From the NCBI GenBank assembly GCA_934364795.1, contig CAKRMK010000008.1, forward strand, positions 1 to 64,000: a stretch of 64,000 nt of DNA, in the 5' to 3' direction. The position numbers and the translations under genes were made by a program. The notes under the pieces were generated by a model, which ran no database searches, had not been told where the DNA came from, and saw nothing but the letters and a program-made list of their open reading frames with translations. The stretch's first letter is position 1. Every line of letters starts with the position of its first letter. This document shows positions 25,473-34,719 of this stretch, piece by piece. This DNA is from an uncultured Blautia sp. Lineage in GTDB: Bacteria > Bacillota > Clostridia > Lachnospirales > Lachnospiraceae.

Positions 25473-28400
25473 GTGCTTCAGATCAAAGACATACACAAAG
25501 AATACAGGACGGGGAATCTGGTGCAAAAGGCTTTGGATGGTGTGAGCCTTAGTCTGCGCGATAATGAGTTTGTGGCAATTTTAGGTCCCAGTGGTTCTGG
25601 AAAAACCACACTTCTTAATATCATAGGGGGACTTGACAGGTACGACAGCGGTGATCTGATCATCAATGGAATCTCCACAAAAAAATATAAGGACAGGGAT
25701 TGGGATTCCTACAGAAATCATACGATAGGCTTTGTTTTTCAAAGCTATAATCTGATTCCACATCAGACAGTTCTGGCAAATGTGGAGCTGGCACTTACGA
25801 TTTCCGGAGTTTCCAAGGGCGAAAGAAGGAAAAGAGCCAGGGAAGCCCTGGAAAAGGTAGGACTTGGGGCACAGCTTCATAAGCGCCCAAGCCAGATGTC
25901 AGGCGGTCAGATGCAGCGTGTAGCCATTGCCCGTGCACTGGTGAATGATCCGGAAATCCTTCTGGCTGATGAGCCTACCGGGGCACTGGACAGTGATACC
26001 AGCGTACAGGTTATGGAGCTTTTGAAGGAAGTTGCAAAAGAGAGACTTGTAGTTATGGTTACCCATAATCCGGAGCTGGCACAGCTTTATGCTACCAGAA
26101 TCGTAACCGTTAAGGATGGCAGGATTCTTTCTGACACAGATCCTTTTGAAGTAAAAGGAGAGGAGCTGTCACCTCCTGTATACAAAAATATGGGGAAATC
26201 CTCCATGTCTTTTTTTACCGCTCTTTCCTTAAGTTTTCAGAATCTGAAAACAAAGAAGGCAAGAACTTTGCTAACCTCTTTTGCTGGTTCTATTGGAATT
26301 ATTGGAATTGCGCTGATTCTTTCTATATCAAATGGCGTGGATAAATACATTACAGATATGGAAGAAGAGACACTTTCAGAGTATCCTTTGCAGATTCAGA
26401 GTACAGGAATCGATCTTACGGCCATGATGGCAGGGGCGCAGACTGCAAGGAGTGAGAAAACAGATGGGGAGATTGGAGTTACACAGATGGTCACAAATAT
26501 GTTTTCCAAAATGAATTCCAATGATCTGAAGTCTCTGAAAACATACCTTGACGAAAATAAAAATATGATTGATGAGTATGCAAATTCTGTAGAGTATTCT
26601 TATTCAGTTTCCCCGCAGATATTCCGCCAGGATGGGAAAAATATCCGCCAGGTAAATCCGGACAAATCTTTTTCTTCTATGGGACTTGGTTCTGGTTCGA
26701 CAAACAGCATTATGTCCTCTACCATGAGTACGGATGTATTTTTTGAAATGCCAGAAAACGAAAATCTGTATAAAAACCAGTATGACGTAAAGGCCGGACG
26801 CTGGCCGGAAACTTATCAGGAATGTGTGCTTGTGCTTACATCCCAGGGAGATATCAGTGATTTTCTTCAGTATACACTGGGACTTCGAAACAGCAGGGAG
26901 CTGGATGAAATGGTGCAGCAGTTTATGGCGGAAGAAGCAGTAGAAATTCCTTCTGATACAGGTCCTTACTCTTATGAACAGATTCTGGGAACTACTTTTA
27001 AACTTGTAAACAGCGCGGATTACTATGAATATGATGAAGAATATAAGGTGTGGAAGGATAAATCAGATAATACAGCTTATATGAAAAATCTGGTAGCAAA
27101 TGGGGAAGATCTTACCATTGTGGGAATTGTGCAGCCGACAGAGGGTGCTACTGCATCTATGCTAAGTGCAGGTATCTGTTACATGCCTCAGCTGACCACC
27201 CATGTAATAGAGAAGGCAAAAGAAAGTAAGATCGTAAAACAGCAGCTTGCAAATGAAAGGGTAAATGTTTTTACAGGAGAAGAGTTTGGAAAAGAAGATT
27301 CTGATGAAAGTAAATTTGATATGGAATCTCTTTTCAGTATTAATGAAGACGCATTAAAAGAAGCCTTCAAAATAGATGAAAGTGCTTTTCAGATGGATCT
27401 GTCCGGTCTGTCAGGACTGGATGTACAGATTCCGGATTTGTCAGGAATGCTGAATTTTGACAGTGGAAATATGCCGGATTTTTCCAGTTTAATAAATTTA
27501 GATAACTTTAATCTTGATTTTTCAAACATGCTGGATTTCAGTGACATTGAGGATGCTGTGCCAAAGGAACAGATGGAAAATCTGAAAAATCTTCTGAACC
27601 AGATTGAAATAGATTTTTCCCAGGAACAGCTAGAGAAGCTGATGAATGATCTGGCAAAGGGCTATCAGAAAAGTATTAAGGGAAAACCCCAGGCTGACCC
27701 GTCCAAGCTTCAGGAGGCTTTTTTGACTTATCTTGATTCAGAGGAGGCAGGACAGAAGTTTTCCACAGATATTCAGGAGCTGGTGAAAAATAATATTAAA
27801 GTAGATGTTTCCTCAGAAAGAATGATGGCAATGGCTGTGGAGCTGATGAACCAGTATCAGGCATATGCCAGGGAAAATAATGTGGAAAAAGCGGATATAG
27901 CCAGTATTCTTGCTTTTCTTGGTTCGTCAGATGTTCAGCAGCAGATCAAGGAGGATGCAGATGAACTGATCGGCAGTGGGGTGACGGTCAATATTACACC
28001 ACAGCAGATACAGGAGATTCTGACACAGGATGTGTGGATGGGCTATACAGAATATGCAAAGAAAAACAGTCTGCCTGATCTGGAAAGCATTGGTACCTCC
28101 CTTGCGGAATATATTCAGTCTGAGGATGGTCAAAAGCGGCTGGAAAAAGGCCTGATGGCAATGATAGATACCAGTAAGGTGGAAGAACAGCTTCCAGAAG
28201 CTCTGGAAACCTTTGTAAAGGATATGACCGGTAAATATGCAGATGTTATTTCAAAGGCTGTGGAAGAAAAATTTACGGAAGTGATGACACAGGCAGAGGA
28301 TCAGATAAGCACAGCTATCCAAAGCGCTGTAAATCAGGTTATGGGAACTGTCAGCTCCACCATGCAGGGGGCAATGCAGTCTGTTATGGCAAGTGTGACT

Positions 28401-29189
28401 TCCAGCATGACTGCAGCTATGAGCCAGGCTATGAGTCAGCTTGGAAGCGGCATGGAAAATGCTTTGTCTATTGATCCGGAGGCTTTTGCAAAGGCAATCC
28501 AGATGAATATGAATGAAGATGACCTGTCGGAGCTTATGATGTCTTTGATGTCCTATGAAAATGCGTCTTACGAGGGCAACTTAAAGAAACTGGGATATGC
28601 ACAGCTGGATAATCCGGCAGGAATCAATATTTATCCCAGAGATTTTGAGTGTAAATCCCAGATTGTGAATATCCTGGATCAGTATAACGAGGATATGGAA
28701 AATGCAGGACAGGACGAAAAGGTAATCACGTATACGGATATTGTGGGAACTTTAATGTCTTCGGTAACAGATATTGTTAATATTATCAGTTATGTGCTGG
28801 TGGCATTTGTGGCAATTTCCCTTGTAGTTTCTTCAATCATGATCGGTGTTATCACTTATATCAGCGTTCTGGAGCGCAAAAAAGAAATTGGAATTTTAAG
28901 GGCTATTGGCGCATCCAGGCATAATGTGTCACAGGTGTTTAATGCGGAGACCTTTATTATTGGATTTTGTGCAGGTGCAATGGGAATCGGAATTACCCTT
29001 TTACTTCTGGTTCCTGCAAACAGTCTCATCCGGTCACTGGCTGGAGATGTGAATGTAAAGGCAGCACTTCCACCAGCTGCAGCAGTGGTTTTGATTGGTT
29101 TAAGTGTAGTGCTTACTTTACTTGGAGGTCTGATTCCATCAAGAAAAGCAGCAAAAAGTGATCCGGTGACAGCTCTTCGAACGGACTAG
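25473..29189 (+). CDS. Giant fused ABC transporter (MacB/FtsX type) with large extracellular domain
   Basis: One 1238-residue chain. Residues 1-225 are an ABC ATPase: Walker A GPSGSGKT (38-45), MSGGQ (142-146) and Walker B EILLADEP (161-168), in the LolD/MacB class (LSQMSGG-like, ALDSDTS). A membrane helix near residue 265-285 (LLTSFAGSIGIIGIALIL) is followed by about 800 extracellular residues containing LSGL/DLSGM/NLDNF low-complexity repeats and a Met/Ser/Ala-rich helix (about 950-990). Three C-terminal helices carry the FtsX fold (SVLERKKEIGILRAIGAS). Such proteins export or sense antimicrobial peptides or pull on lipids. The GTG start follows AAAGGCGG. The stop codon lies inside a palindromic repeat. 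Confidence 0.9.
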   Translation: MLQIKDIHKEYRTGNLVQKALDGVSLSLRDNEFVAILGPSGSGKTTLLNIIGGLDRYDSGDLIINGISTKKYKDRDWDSYRNHTIGFVFQSYNLIPHQTVLANVELALTISGVSKGERRKRAREALEKVGLGAQLHKRPSQMSGGQMQRVAIARALVNDPEILLADEPTGALDSDTSVQVMELLKEVAKERLVVMVTHNPELAQLYATRIVTVKDGRILSDTDPFEVKGEELSPPVYKNMGKSSMSFFTALSLSFQNLKTKKARTLLTSFAGSIGIIGIALILSISNGVDKYITDMEEETLSEYPLQIQSTGIDLTAMMAGAQTARSEKTDGEIGVTQMVTNMFSKMNSNDLKSLKTYLDENKNMIDEYANSVEYSYSVSPQIFRQDGKNIRQVNPDKSFSSMGLGSGSTNSIMSSTMSTDVFFEMPENENLYKNQYDVKAGRWPETYQECVLVLTSQGDISDFLQYTLGLRNSRELDEMVQQFMAEEAVEIPSDTGPYSYEQILGTTFKLVNSADYYEYDEEYKVWKDKSDNTAYMKNLVANGEDLTIVGIVQPTEGATASMLSAGICYMPQLTTHVIEKAKESKIVKQQLANERVNVFTGEEFGKEDSDESKFDMESLFSINEDALKEAFKIDESAFQMDLSGLSGLDVQIPDLSGMLNFDSGNMPDFSSLINLDNFNLDFSNMLDFSDIEDAVPKEQMENLKNLLNQIEIDFSQEQLEKLMNDLAKGYQKSIKGKPQADPSKLQEAFLTYLDSEEAGQKFSTDIQELVKNNIKVDVSSERMMAMAVELMNQYQAYARENNVEKADIASILAFLGSSDVQQQIKEDADELIGSGVTVNITPQQIQEILTQDVWMGYTEYAKKNSLPDLESIGTSLAEYIQSEDGQKRLEKGLMAMIDTSKVEEQLPEALETFVKDMTGKYADVISKAVEEKFTEVMTQAEDQISTAIQSAVNQVMGTVSSTMQGAMQSVMASVTSSMTAAMSQAMSQLGSGMENALSIDPEAFAKAIQMNMNEDDLSELMMSLMSYENASYEGNLKKLGYAQLDNPAGINIYPRDFECKSQIVNILDQYNEDMENAGQDEKVITYTDIVGTLMSSVTDIVNIISYVLVAFVAISLVVSSIMIGVITYISVLERKKEIGILRAIGASRHNVSQVFNAETFIIGFCAGAMGIGITLLLLVPANSLIRSLAGDVNVKAALPPAAAVVLIGLSVVLTLLGGLIPSRKAAKSDPVTALRTD

Positions 29190-29350
29190 TACAGCGAAAA
29201 TTAAGTTTCTGCTATATTGACGCAGGATGATTTCTTCATATGCAAGGCGGAGGAATGAGGCGTAGCGGTGGCTACGGCGATTGACGACAACGCGGCATAT
29301 GAAAAATCAGACAAGTCAATATGGCGGTTACTTAATATTCGCTGTACTAG
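29186..29350. repeat. 165-bp imperfect palindromic repeat (MITE-like)
   Basis: The ends CTAGTACAGCGAA and TTCGCTGTACTAG are exact inverted copies; pairing continues inward with few mismatches through ATTAAGT, a TATTGAC block and CATATGC/GCATATG, leaving a 50-base loop that contains its own GCGTAG/CTACGG-type pairing. It has the form of a short non-autonomous transposon. Its first bases (TAG, 29187-29189) are the stop codon of the ABC gene. Confidence 0.8.
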
Positions 29351-29440
29351 AGCGTGCCCCCAAAAGGCTTTCTGCAAGATATGCGTCACAATTTGCGGCA
29401 TATTTTGCAGATTACGGGAATGATTTTTAAACAGGTTCTA
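29348..29440. repeat. About 93-bp palindromic repeat, second family
   Basis: Begins TAGAGCGTGCCCCCAAAAGG and ends near AAACAGGTTCTA, which is loosely inverted to the start. The centre is a hairpin: TCTGCAAGATATGC (from about 29371) and GCATATTTTGCAGA. A closely related copy lies at 43412-43504 and a partial one at 36530-36570. Confidence 0.65.
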
Positions 29441-29442
29441 AA

Positions 29443-29500
29443 AAATAAAAGATGCAGATTCCAGAATTTGACTGATTTTGGCGTCGGCATCTTTTTATTT
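29443..29500 (+). terminator. Terminator downstream of the ABC gene
   Basis: AAATAAAAGATGC and GCATCTTTTTATTT pair across about 30 bases and end in a T-rich tract. The gap 29501-29695 beyond it shows no gene. Confidence 0.7.
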
Positions 29501-29643
29501 AGCAGAAAATGCAAACACTCTGATAATGAGGAATGGTAAATTTTATTTCGGGGTATAATGATAAGGCGGATTTCCAAAAAACCCCTCAATTTATAGTATT
29601 TGCTTCGCAATGCATTTCACTCAAAATCAGTCAAACTAAATTA

Positions 29644-29725
29644 AAATTGTGCAAATGTAATAAAATGAAAAGTGAAATCTTGTGAAAAAGATTGATTGAC
29701 TTTGAATGAGAGTGAAAGTATAATA
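29644..29725 (+). promoter_or_regulatory. Promoter of the fructose operon with repeated A-rich boxes
   Basis: TTGACT (29696-29701) and TATAAT (29719-29724) have ideal 17-bp spacing. AATGAAAAGTGAAATC (29664-29679) and AATGAGAGTGAAAGT in the spacer are direct repeats of a GTGAAA-type box, consistent with binding by the DeoR-type FruR encoded at the end of the operon. CAAATCAAAAACAAGCAAAAG follows the promoter. Confidence 0.7.
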
Positions 29726-29769
29726 AGCACAACAAATCAAAAACAAGCAAAAGTAAGCAGGAGGCAGAA

Positions 29770-30702
29770 ATGATTTACACGGTAACTTTTAATCCATCCC
29801 TGGATTACATTGTGTCGGTAGAGGACTTTCAGCTTGGACTTACCAACCGAACCAGCTCTGAGATGCTGCTGCCGGGAGGCAAGGGAATCAATGTATCCAC
29901 AGTTCTTATGAATCTTGGAATTGAGAGTACAGCTCTTGGCTTTACAGCAGGCTTTACCGGAGATGAGATTACACGGCGTCTTGAGGCTATGGGTGTAAAG
30001 AATGGTTTTATCCAGGTTGGAAAGGGCTTTTCCAGAATTAATCTGAAGCTGAAGAGTATAGATGGTACAGAGATTAACGGGCAGGGTCCTGTGATCGGTT
30101 CAGATAAGGTAGACATGCTTATGAAACAGCTGGGAGAGCTTGGCAAGGGAGATGTACTTTTCCTTTCTGGCAGTATTCCTTCTTCCATGCCAGACGATGC
30201 CTACCAGAAGATTATGGCTATGCTGGATGGCAGAGGAGTAAGGATCATAGTAGATGCAACCAGAGATCTGCTTTTGAAGGTACTTCCTTATCATCCGTTT
30301 TTGATCAAGCCTAACAATCATGAGCTTGGTGAGATCTTTGGTGTTAAGCTTGATACCAGGGATTCCGTGGTTTCCTATGGTAAGAAGCTGCAGGTAATGG
30401 GCGCTGTGAATGTACTGATTTCCATGGCTGGAGAGGGAGCGGTCTTGATAGCAGAGGATGGACAGATTTATCAGGAACCGGCGCCTGCAGGGAAGCTTGT
30501 AAATGGCGTTGGAGCCGGAGATTCCATGGTAGCAGGGTTTATGACAGGTTATATGGAGAAGCAGGATTACCGGTATGCATTCCATATGGGAATTGCAGCC
30601 GGAAGTGCCAGCGCATTTTCAGAGAACCTTGCCACCAGAGAAGAGATTGAAGCTGTATATCAGCAGATCACCGGAAAGAACCAGGAGGAAAGGAAGAAAT
30701 GA
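29770..30702 (+). CDS. fruK: 1-phosphofructokinase
   Basis: The 310-residue PfkB-family kinase phosphorylates fructose-1-phosphate to fructose-1,6-bisphosphate. Signatures are TFNPSLDYIVSVEDF at the N-terminus, LLPGGKGINVSTVL (PfkB signature 1) and NGVGAGDSMVAGF (signature 2, with catalytic Asp in GAGDS). CAGGAGGCAG precedes the ATG. It is first in the operon; its last four bases overlap the start of fruA, giving translational coupling. Confidence 0.96.
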   Translation: MIYTVTFNPSLDYIVSVEDFQLGLTNRTSSEMLLPGGKGINVSTVLMNLGIESTALGFTAGFTGDEITRRLEAMGVKNGFIQVGKGFSRINLKLKSIDGTEINGQGPVIGSDKVDMLMKQLGELGKGDVLFLSGSIPSSMPDDAYQKIMAMLDGRGVRIIVDATRDLLLKVLPYHPFLIKPNNHELGEIFGVKLDTRDSVVSYGKKLQVMGAVNVLISMAGEGAVLIAEDGQIYQEPAPAGKLVNGVGAGDSMVAGFMTGYMEKQDYRYAFHMGIAAGSASAFSENLATREEIEAVYQQITGKNQEERKK

Positions 30703-32612
30703 GAATTACAGATTTACTTGATGTGAGAAGTATTTCATTGAATGCAGCTCCTACAGACAAGTCCCAGACTCTGGATGCAGCAGTTGCCCTTATGGCAAAG
30801 AGTGGTAAGATCAGTGATCAGGAAGCCTATCGTGCACAGGTCTATGCAAGGGAAGAAGAGAGTACTACGGGAATCGGAGAGGGAATTGCAATTCCTCATG
30901 GCAAATGTGACGCAGTGCAGAAACCGGGACTTGCAGCAATGGTGATTCCGGGAGGCGTTGATTTTGATTCTCTGGATGGAGAACCGGTTACCCTGCTCTT
31001 TCTTATTGCAGCACCAAATACAGAGGATAATGTACATCTGGATGTATTAAGCAAGCTGTCCATGATGCTCATGGATGAAGAGTTTACGAAGAATCTGCGT
31101 GCAGCAAAGACTCCGGAAGAATTCCTTCAGATCATTGACCAGGCAGACGATGAGAAGAAAAGTGTGGATGAGCGTCTGGCAGATATGGGTGAAGCTTCAG
31201 AAGATCAGTTTAAGATTCTGGCAGTTACCTCCTGTCCTACAGGAATTGCCCATACGTATATGGCAGCAGAAGGAATTGAGAAAGCAGCCAAGGCAAAGAA
31301 CTGCTTTGTTAAAATTGAGACAAGGGGCTCCGGTGGTGCAAAGAATGTTCTTACCCCACAGGAGATTCAGGATGCAGACTGTATTATTGTTGCAGCAGAT
31401 GCCCAGGTTCCTATGGACCGTTTCGACGGAAAGAAGGTAATCCAGCGTCAGGTTTCCGATGGAATTAATAAAGCTGATGAACTGGTAGAGCTTGCAATGT
31501 CAGGAAATGTACCGGTATATCACAGTGGAAATGCTTCCGCAGCGACTGCGAATTCAGGCAAGGCAAGTGGTGGTGTGGGACATCAGATTTATACACAGCT
31601 TATGAATGGTGTTTCGCATATGCTTCCATTTGTAGTAGGAGGCGGTATTCTGATCGCCATTGCCTTTTTGCTGGATGGTCTTATGGTGGATATGAATGCC
31701 CTGGATGTGGCAGAGCGTGCTAATTTTGGCACCATCACTCCGGCGGCAGCCATGTTTAAGCAGATCGGAGATGTTGCATTTGGCTTTATGCTTCCTGTTC
31801 TTGCTGGCTTTATTGCAATGGCCATTGGTGACAGGCCTGCGCTTGCACTTGGTTTCGTGGGTGGAATGATGGCTGCCAATGGAACTTCCGGTTTCCTTGG
31901 AGCTCTGGTGGCTGGTTTCGCAGCTGGTTATATTATTCTGGGACTTCGTAAGATCTGTGAGAAGCTTCCAGAGGCCCTTGAGAAGATTGCTCCGGTTCTG
32001 ATTTACCCGGTTGTGGGAATCCTTGTTATGGGAATGCTGATGCTGTTTGTAGTTGAGCCAATCATGGGCGGCATTAATACAGCACTGAATAACGGACTTA
32101 CTTCTATGGGAAGCTCAAGTAAGATCGTACTTGGACTGATTCTTGGCGGAATGATGGCAATTGACATGGGTGGTCCGTTTAATAAAGCTGCGTATGTATT
32201 TGGTTCAGCGGCAATCGCAGCAGGTAATTATGACATTATGGCAGCCGTTATGGTGGGCGGTATGGTTCCGCCGTGTGCCATTGCACTTGCCACACTTCTT
32301 TTCAAAGATAAATTTACAAAAGAAGAAAGAGAATCAGGTCCGACTAACTTTATTATGGGACTTGCATTCATCACAGAGGGAGCGATTCCTTTTGCAGCAG
32401 CAGATCCGCTCCACGTACTTCCAGCATGTATCATTGGTTCCGGACTTGCAGGAGCCATGTCTATGGCATTTGGATGTACATTAATGGCACCTCACGGAGG
32501 AATCTTCGTAGTACCAGTTATGGGAAATGCAGTACTGTATCTGGTGGCACTTGTAGTTGGAACTGTTGTTTCAGCAGTGCTTCTGGGATTGCTTAAGAAA
32601 AAAGCTGCGTGA
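30699..32612 (+). CDS. fruA: Fructose PTS transporter, fused IIA-IIB-IIC
   Basis: The 637-residue protein takes up fructose and delivers it as fructose-1-phosphate. Order of domains: IIA about residues 1-150 with phospho-His67 (GIAIPHGKCD), IIB about 172-275 with phospho-Cys179 (AVTSCPTGIAHTY), then IIC about 300-635, containing GGGILIAIAFLL, MGGPFNKAAYVFG and APHGGIFV. Phosphate moves from PEP through EI (ptsI) and HPr (ptsH), both encoded just downstream. The start overlaps fruK by 4 bp. Confidence 0.96.
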   Translation: MRITDLLDVRSISLNAAPTDKSQTLDAAVALMAKSGKISDQEAYRAQVYAREEESTTGIGEGIAIPHGKCDAVQKPGLAAMVIPGGVDFDSLDGEPVTLLFLIAAPNTEDNVHLDVLSKLSMMLMDEEFTKNLRAAKTPEEFLQIIDQADDEKKSVDERLADMGEASEDQFKILAVTSCPTGIAHTYMAAEGIEKAAKAKNCFVKIETRGSGGAKNVLTPQEIQDADCIIVAADAQVPMDRFDGKKVIQRQVSDGINKADELVELAMSGNVPVYHSGNASAATANSGKASGGVGHQIYTQLMNGVSHMLPFVVGGGILIAIAFLLDGLMVDMNALDVAERANFGTITPAAAMFKQIGDVAFGFMLPVLAGFIAMAIGDRPALALGFVGGMMAANGTSGFLGALVAGFAAGYIILGLRKICEKLPEALEKIAPVLIYPVVGILVMGMLMLFVVEPIMGGINTALNNGLTSMGSSSKIVLGLILGGMMAIDMGGPFNKAAYVFGSAAIAAGNYDIMAAVMVGGMVPPCAIALATLLFKDKFTKEERESGPTNFIMGLAFITEGAIPFAAADPLHVLPACIIGSGLAGAMSMAFGCTLMAPHGGIFVVPVMGNAVLYLVALVVGTVVSAVLLGLLKKKAA

Positions 32613-32737
32613 GAGGGTAAGCTGCTAAATGCCTGAAACACACAAAATACTGGAATTATAATTTCCATTGACAGAGAATTAAAATTCAGATATAAAAAGA
32701 AAAAAGAATAAAAAAGAAAAAAACGGAGGAAATCATC

Positions 32738-32995
32738 ATGAGAGAATTTAAGTATGTAGTTACAGACCCAGAAGGAATCCATGCACGCCCGGCAGGAGAG
32801 CTTGTAAAAACAGTAAAAGCTTTCACATCTGACATTAAGATTGCCAAAGGCGGTAAGGCAATGAACTGCAAAGCAATTTTCGGAGTAATGGGACTTGCAG
32901 TAAAGAAAGGCGATGAAGTTACCCTGACATTCGAAGGAGCAGATGAAGATGCTGCATATGAGGCAGTAAGCAAATTCATGCAGGAAACTCTGTAA
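32738..32995 (+). CDS. ptsH: HPr phosphocarrier, lacks the regulatory serine
   Basis: An 85-residue protein with the active-site GIHARPAGEL, His15, which accepts phosphate from EI and hands it to IIA. At the place of the Gram-positive regulatory Ser46 the sequence reads NCKAIFGVM, i.e. Ala46, so HPr kinase/phosphorylase cannot phosphorylate it there. The rest is a normal HPr fold. ACGGAGGAAATCATC precedes the ATG. A terminator-like hairpin follows at 33004-33033 before ptsI. Confidence 0.95.
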   Translation: MREFKYVVTDPEGIHARPAGELVKTVKAFTSDIKIAKGGKAMNCKAIFGVMGLAVKKGDEVTLTFEGADEDAAYEAVSKFMQETL

Positions 32996-33003
32996 AGGAA
33001 GGC

Positions 33004-33033
33004 GGACATACCTGCGGGTATGTCCTGTTTTTT
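33004..33033 (+). terminator. Terminator-like hairpin between ptsH and ptsI
   Basis: GGACATACC-TGC-GGGTATGTCC followed by TGTTTTTT. It probably stops part of the transcription, giving more HPr than EI. Confidence 0.8.
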
Positions 33034-33075
33034 ACAGGTGCTAGAGCATGTTTTAAAAAAATATGGGAGAGAAAA

Positions 33076-34719
33076 ATGCAGGTATATAACGGAAAAAGCG
33101 TGTTTGGCGGTGTTGCCATTGGAAAGATCAGCGTATATCAGAAAAAAGAGCAGCAGGTCAAAAGGGTAAAGACAGATAATCCAGATCAGGAAATGGCCAG
33201 GTATGAGAGTGCAAAAGCAGAAGGAATCCGTCAGCTTCAGGGACTTTATGACAAAGCATTAAAAGAAGTAGGAGAAGCCAATGCAGCCATTTTTGAAGTT
33301 CATCAAATGATGATGGAAGACGATGGTTACAATGAATCTGTAGAAAATATTATCAGAAGTCAGGGCGTGAATGCAGAGTATGCCGTGGCAACTACTGGGG
33401 ATAATTATGCACAGATGTTTTCTTCTATGGATGATGACTATATGAGAGAACGTGCTGCAGATGTGCGGGATATTTCAGAGAGAATTCTCACCATATTAAA
33501 TGGAGAAAGTTCCGGAACAGTAGATGGGAATGAACCGAAGATTATTGTAGCAGAAGATCTGGCTCCTTCTGAAACTGTACAGCTGGACAAGGATAAGGTT
33601 CTGTCTTTTGTTACAGTGAAAGGCTCCCTTAATTCCCACACTGCGATTCTGGCAAGAACCATGGCGATTCCCGCACTGGTAAATACTGCATTGTCCCTTT
33701 CTGATGAGCTGGATGGAAAACTGGGAATTGTAGATGGTGCCAATGGAATCCTTTATGTGGATCCAGATGTAGAAACTCTGGAAGAAATGAAGAAACGACA
33801 GGCAGAGGATCTTTGCAGAAAGGAACTTCTTCTTACTCTTAAGGGAAAAGAGAATGTTACACTTGACGGACGCAAAGTGATGTTGTACGCTAATATTGGA
33901 AACATCAAGGACCTGGCAACTGTAATTCAGAATGATGCAGGAGGAATCGGGCTTTTCAGAAGTGAGTTTATTTATCTGGAAAGAGAAGATTATCCTACAG
34001 AAGAAGAGCAGTTTCAGATTTACAGACAGGTAGCACAGACTATGGCTGGTAAAAGAGTCATTATCCGTACTCTGGATATTGGCGCAGACAAGCAGTGTGA
34101 TTATTTCCAGATGGAGCATGAAGAGAACCCGGCACTTGGATGCAGGGCAATCCGTATCTGCCTTACAAGACCTGAGATCTTTAAGACCCAGCTGCGTGCT
34201 TTGTTCCGTGCCAGTGCATTTGGAAAGATTGCAATTATGTATCCTATGATTACCAGTGTACAGGAAGTTCGCAGAATTAAGGAAATCGTAGAAGAAGTAA
34301 AACAGGAGCTTACCAGTCAGGAAATTGAATTTGGCACTCCGGAACAGGGAATTATGATTGAGACTCCGGCAGCTGCCATTATCAGTGATGATCTGGCGAA
34401 GGAAGTGGATTTCTTCAGCATTGGCACCAATGATCTTAGCCAGTACACTATGGCAATTGACCGCCAGAATCCAAAGCTGGATCAGTTCTTTGATCCCCAT
34501 CATCCTGCTGTGCTCCGTATGATCTCCATGGTGGTAGAGAATGCACATAAGGCTGGAATCTGGGCAGGAATCTGTGGGGAACTTGGTGCAGACCAGTCAC
34601 TTACGAAAGAATTTCTGGCAATGGGAGTGGATGAGCTTTCTGTTTCACCGGGAAGTATTCTGCCGCTTCGCAAGATTATTCTTGAAACAAATGTTGGAGA
34701 ATATAAGGCGGGAAAATAA
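33076..34719 (+). CDS. ptsI: PTS enzyme I
   Basis: The 547-residue PEP-protein phosphotransferase moves phosphate from PEP to HPr. It has the phospho-His motif GSLNSHTAILARTM, the PEP-binding GIGLFRSEFIYL and DIGADKQ, and the C-terminal GICGELGAD and GVDELSVSPGSIL. Length is slightly under the usual 570. It starts 80 bp after ptsH, beyond a partial terminator, with an AGAGAAAA-type ribosome site, and its stop overlaps the start of fruR (TAATG). Confidence 0.96.
   Translation: MQVYNGKSVFGGVAIGKISVYQKKEQQVKRVKTDNPDQEMARYESAKAEGIRQLQGLYDKALKEVGEANAAIFEVHQMMMEDDGYNESVENIIRSQGVNAEYAVATTGDNYAQMFSSMDDDYMRERAADVRDISERILTILNGESSGTVDGNEPKIIVAEDLAPSETVQLDKDKVLSFVTVKGSLNSHTAILARTMAIPALVNTALSLSDELDGKLGIVDGANGILYVDPDVETLEEMKKRQAEDLCRKELLLTLKGKENVTLDGRKVMLYANIGNIKDLATVIQNDAGGIGLFRSEFIYLEREDYPTEEEQFQIYRQVAQTMAGKRVIIRTLDIGADKQCDYFQMEHEENPALGCRAIRICLTRPEIFKTQLRALFRASAFGKIAIMYPMITSVQEVRRIKEIVEEVKQELTSQEIEFGTPEQGIMIETPAAAIISDDLAKEVDFFSIGTNDLSQYTMAIDRQNPKLDQFFDPHHPAVLRMISMVVENAHKAGIWAGICGELGADQSLTKEFLAMGVDELSVSPGSILPLRKIILETNVGEYKAGK

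Noticed and set aside
33496-34548. 350-codon minus-strand frame opposite ptsI
   Set aside because: PtsI is certain on the plus strand; the antisense frame shows no motif or ribosome site.
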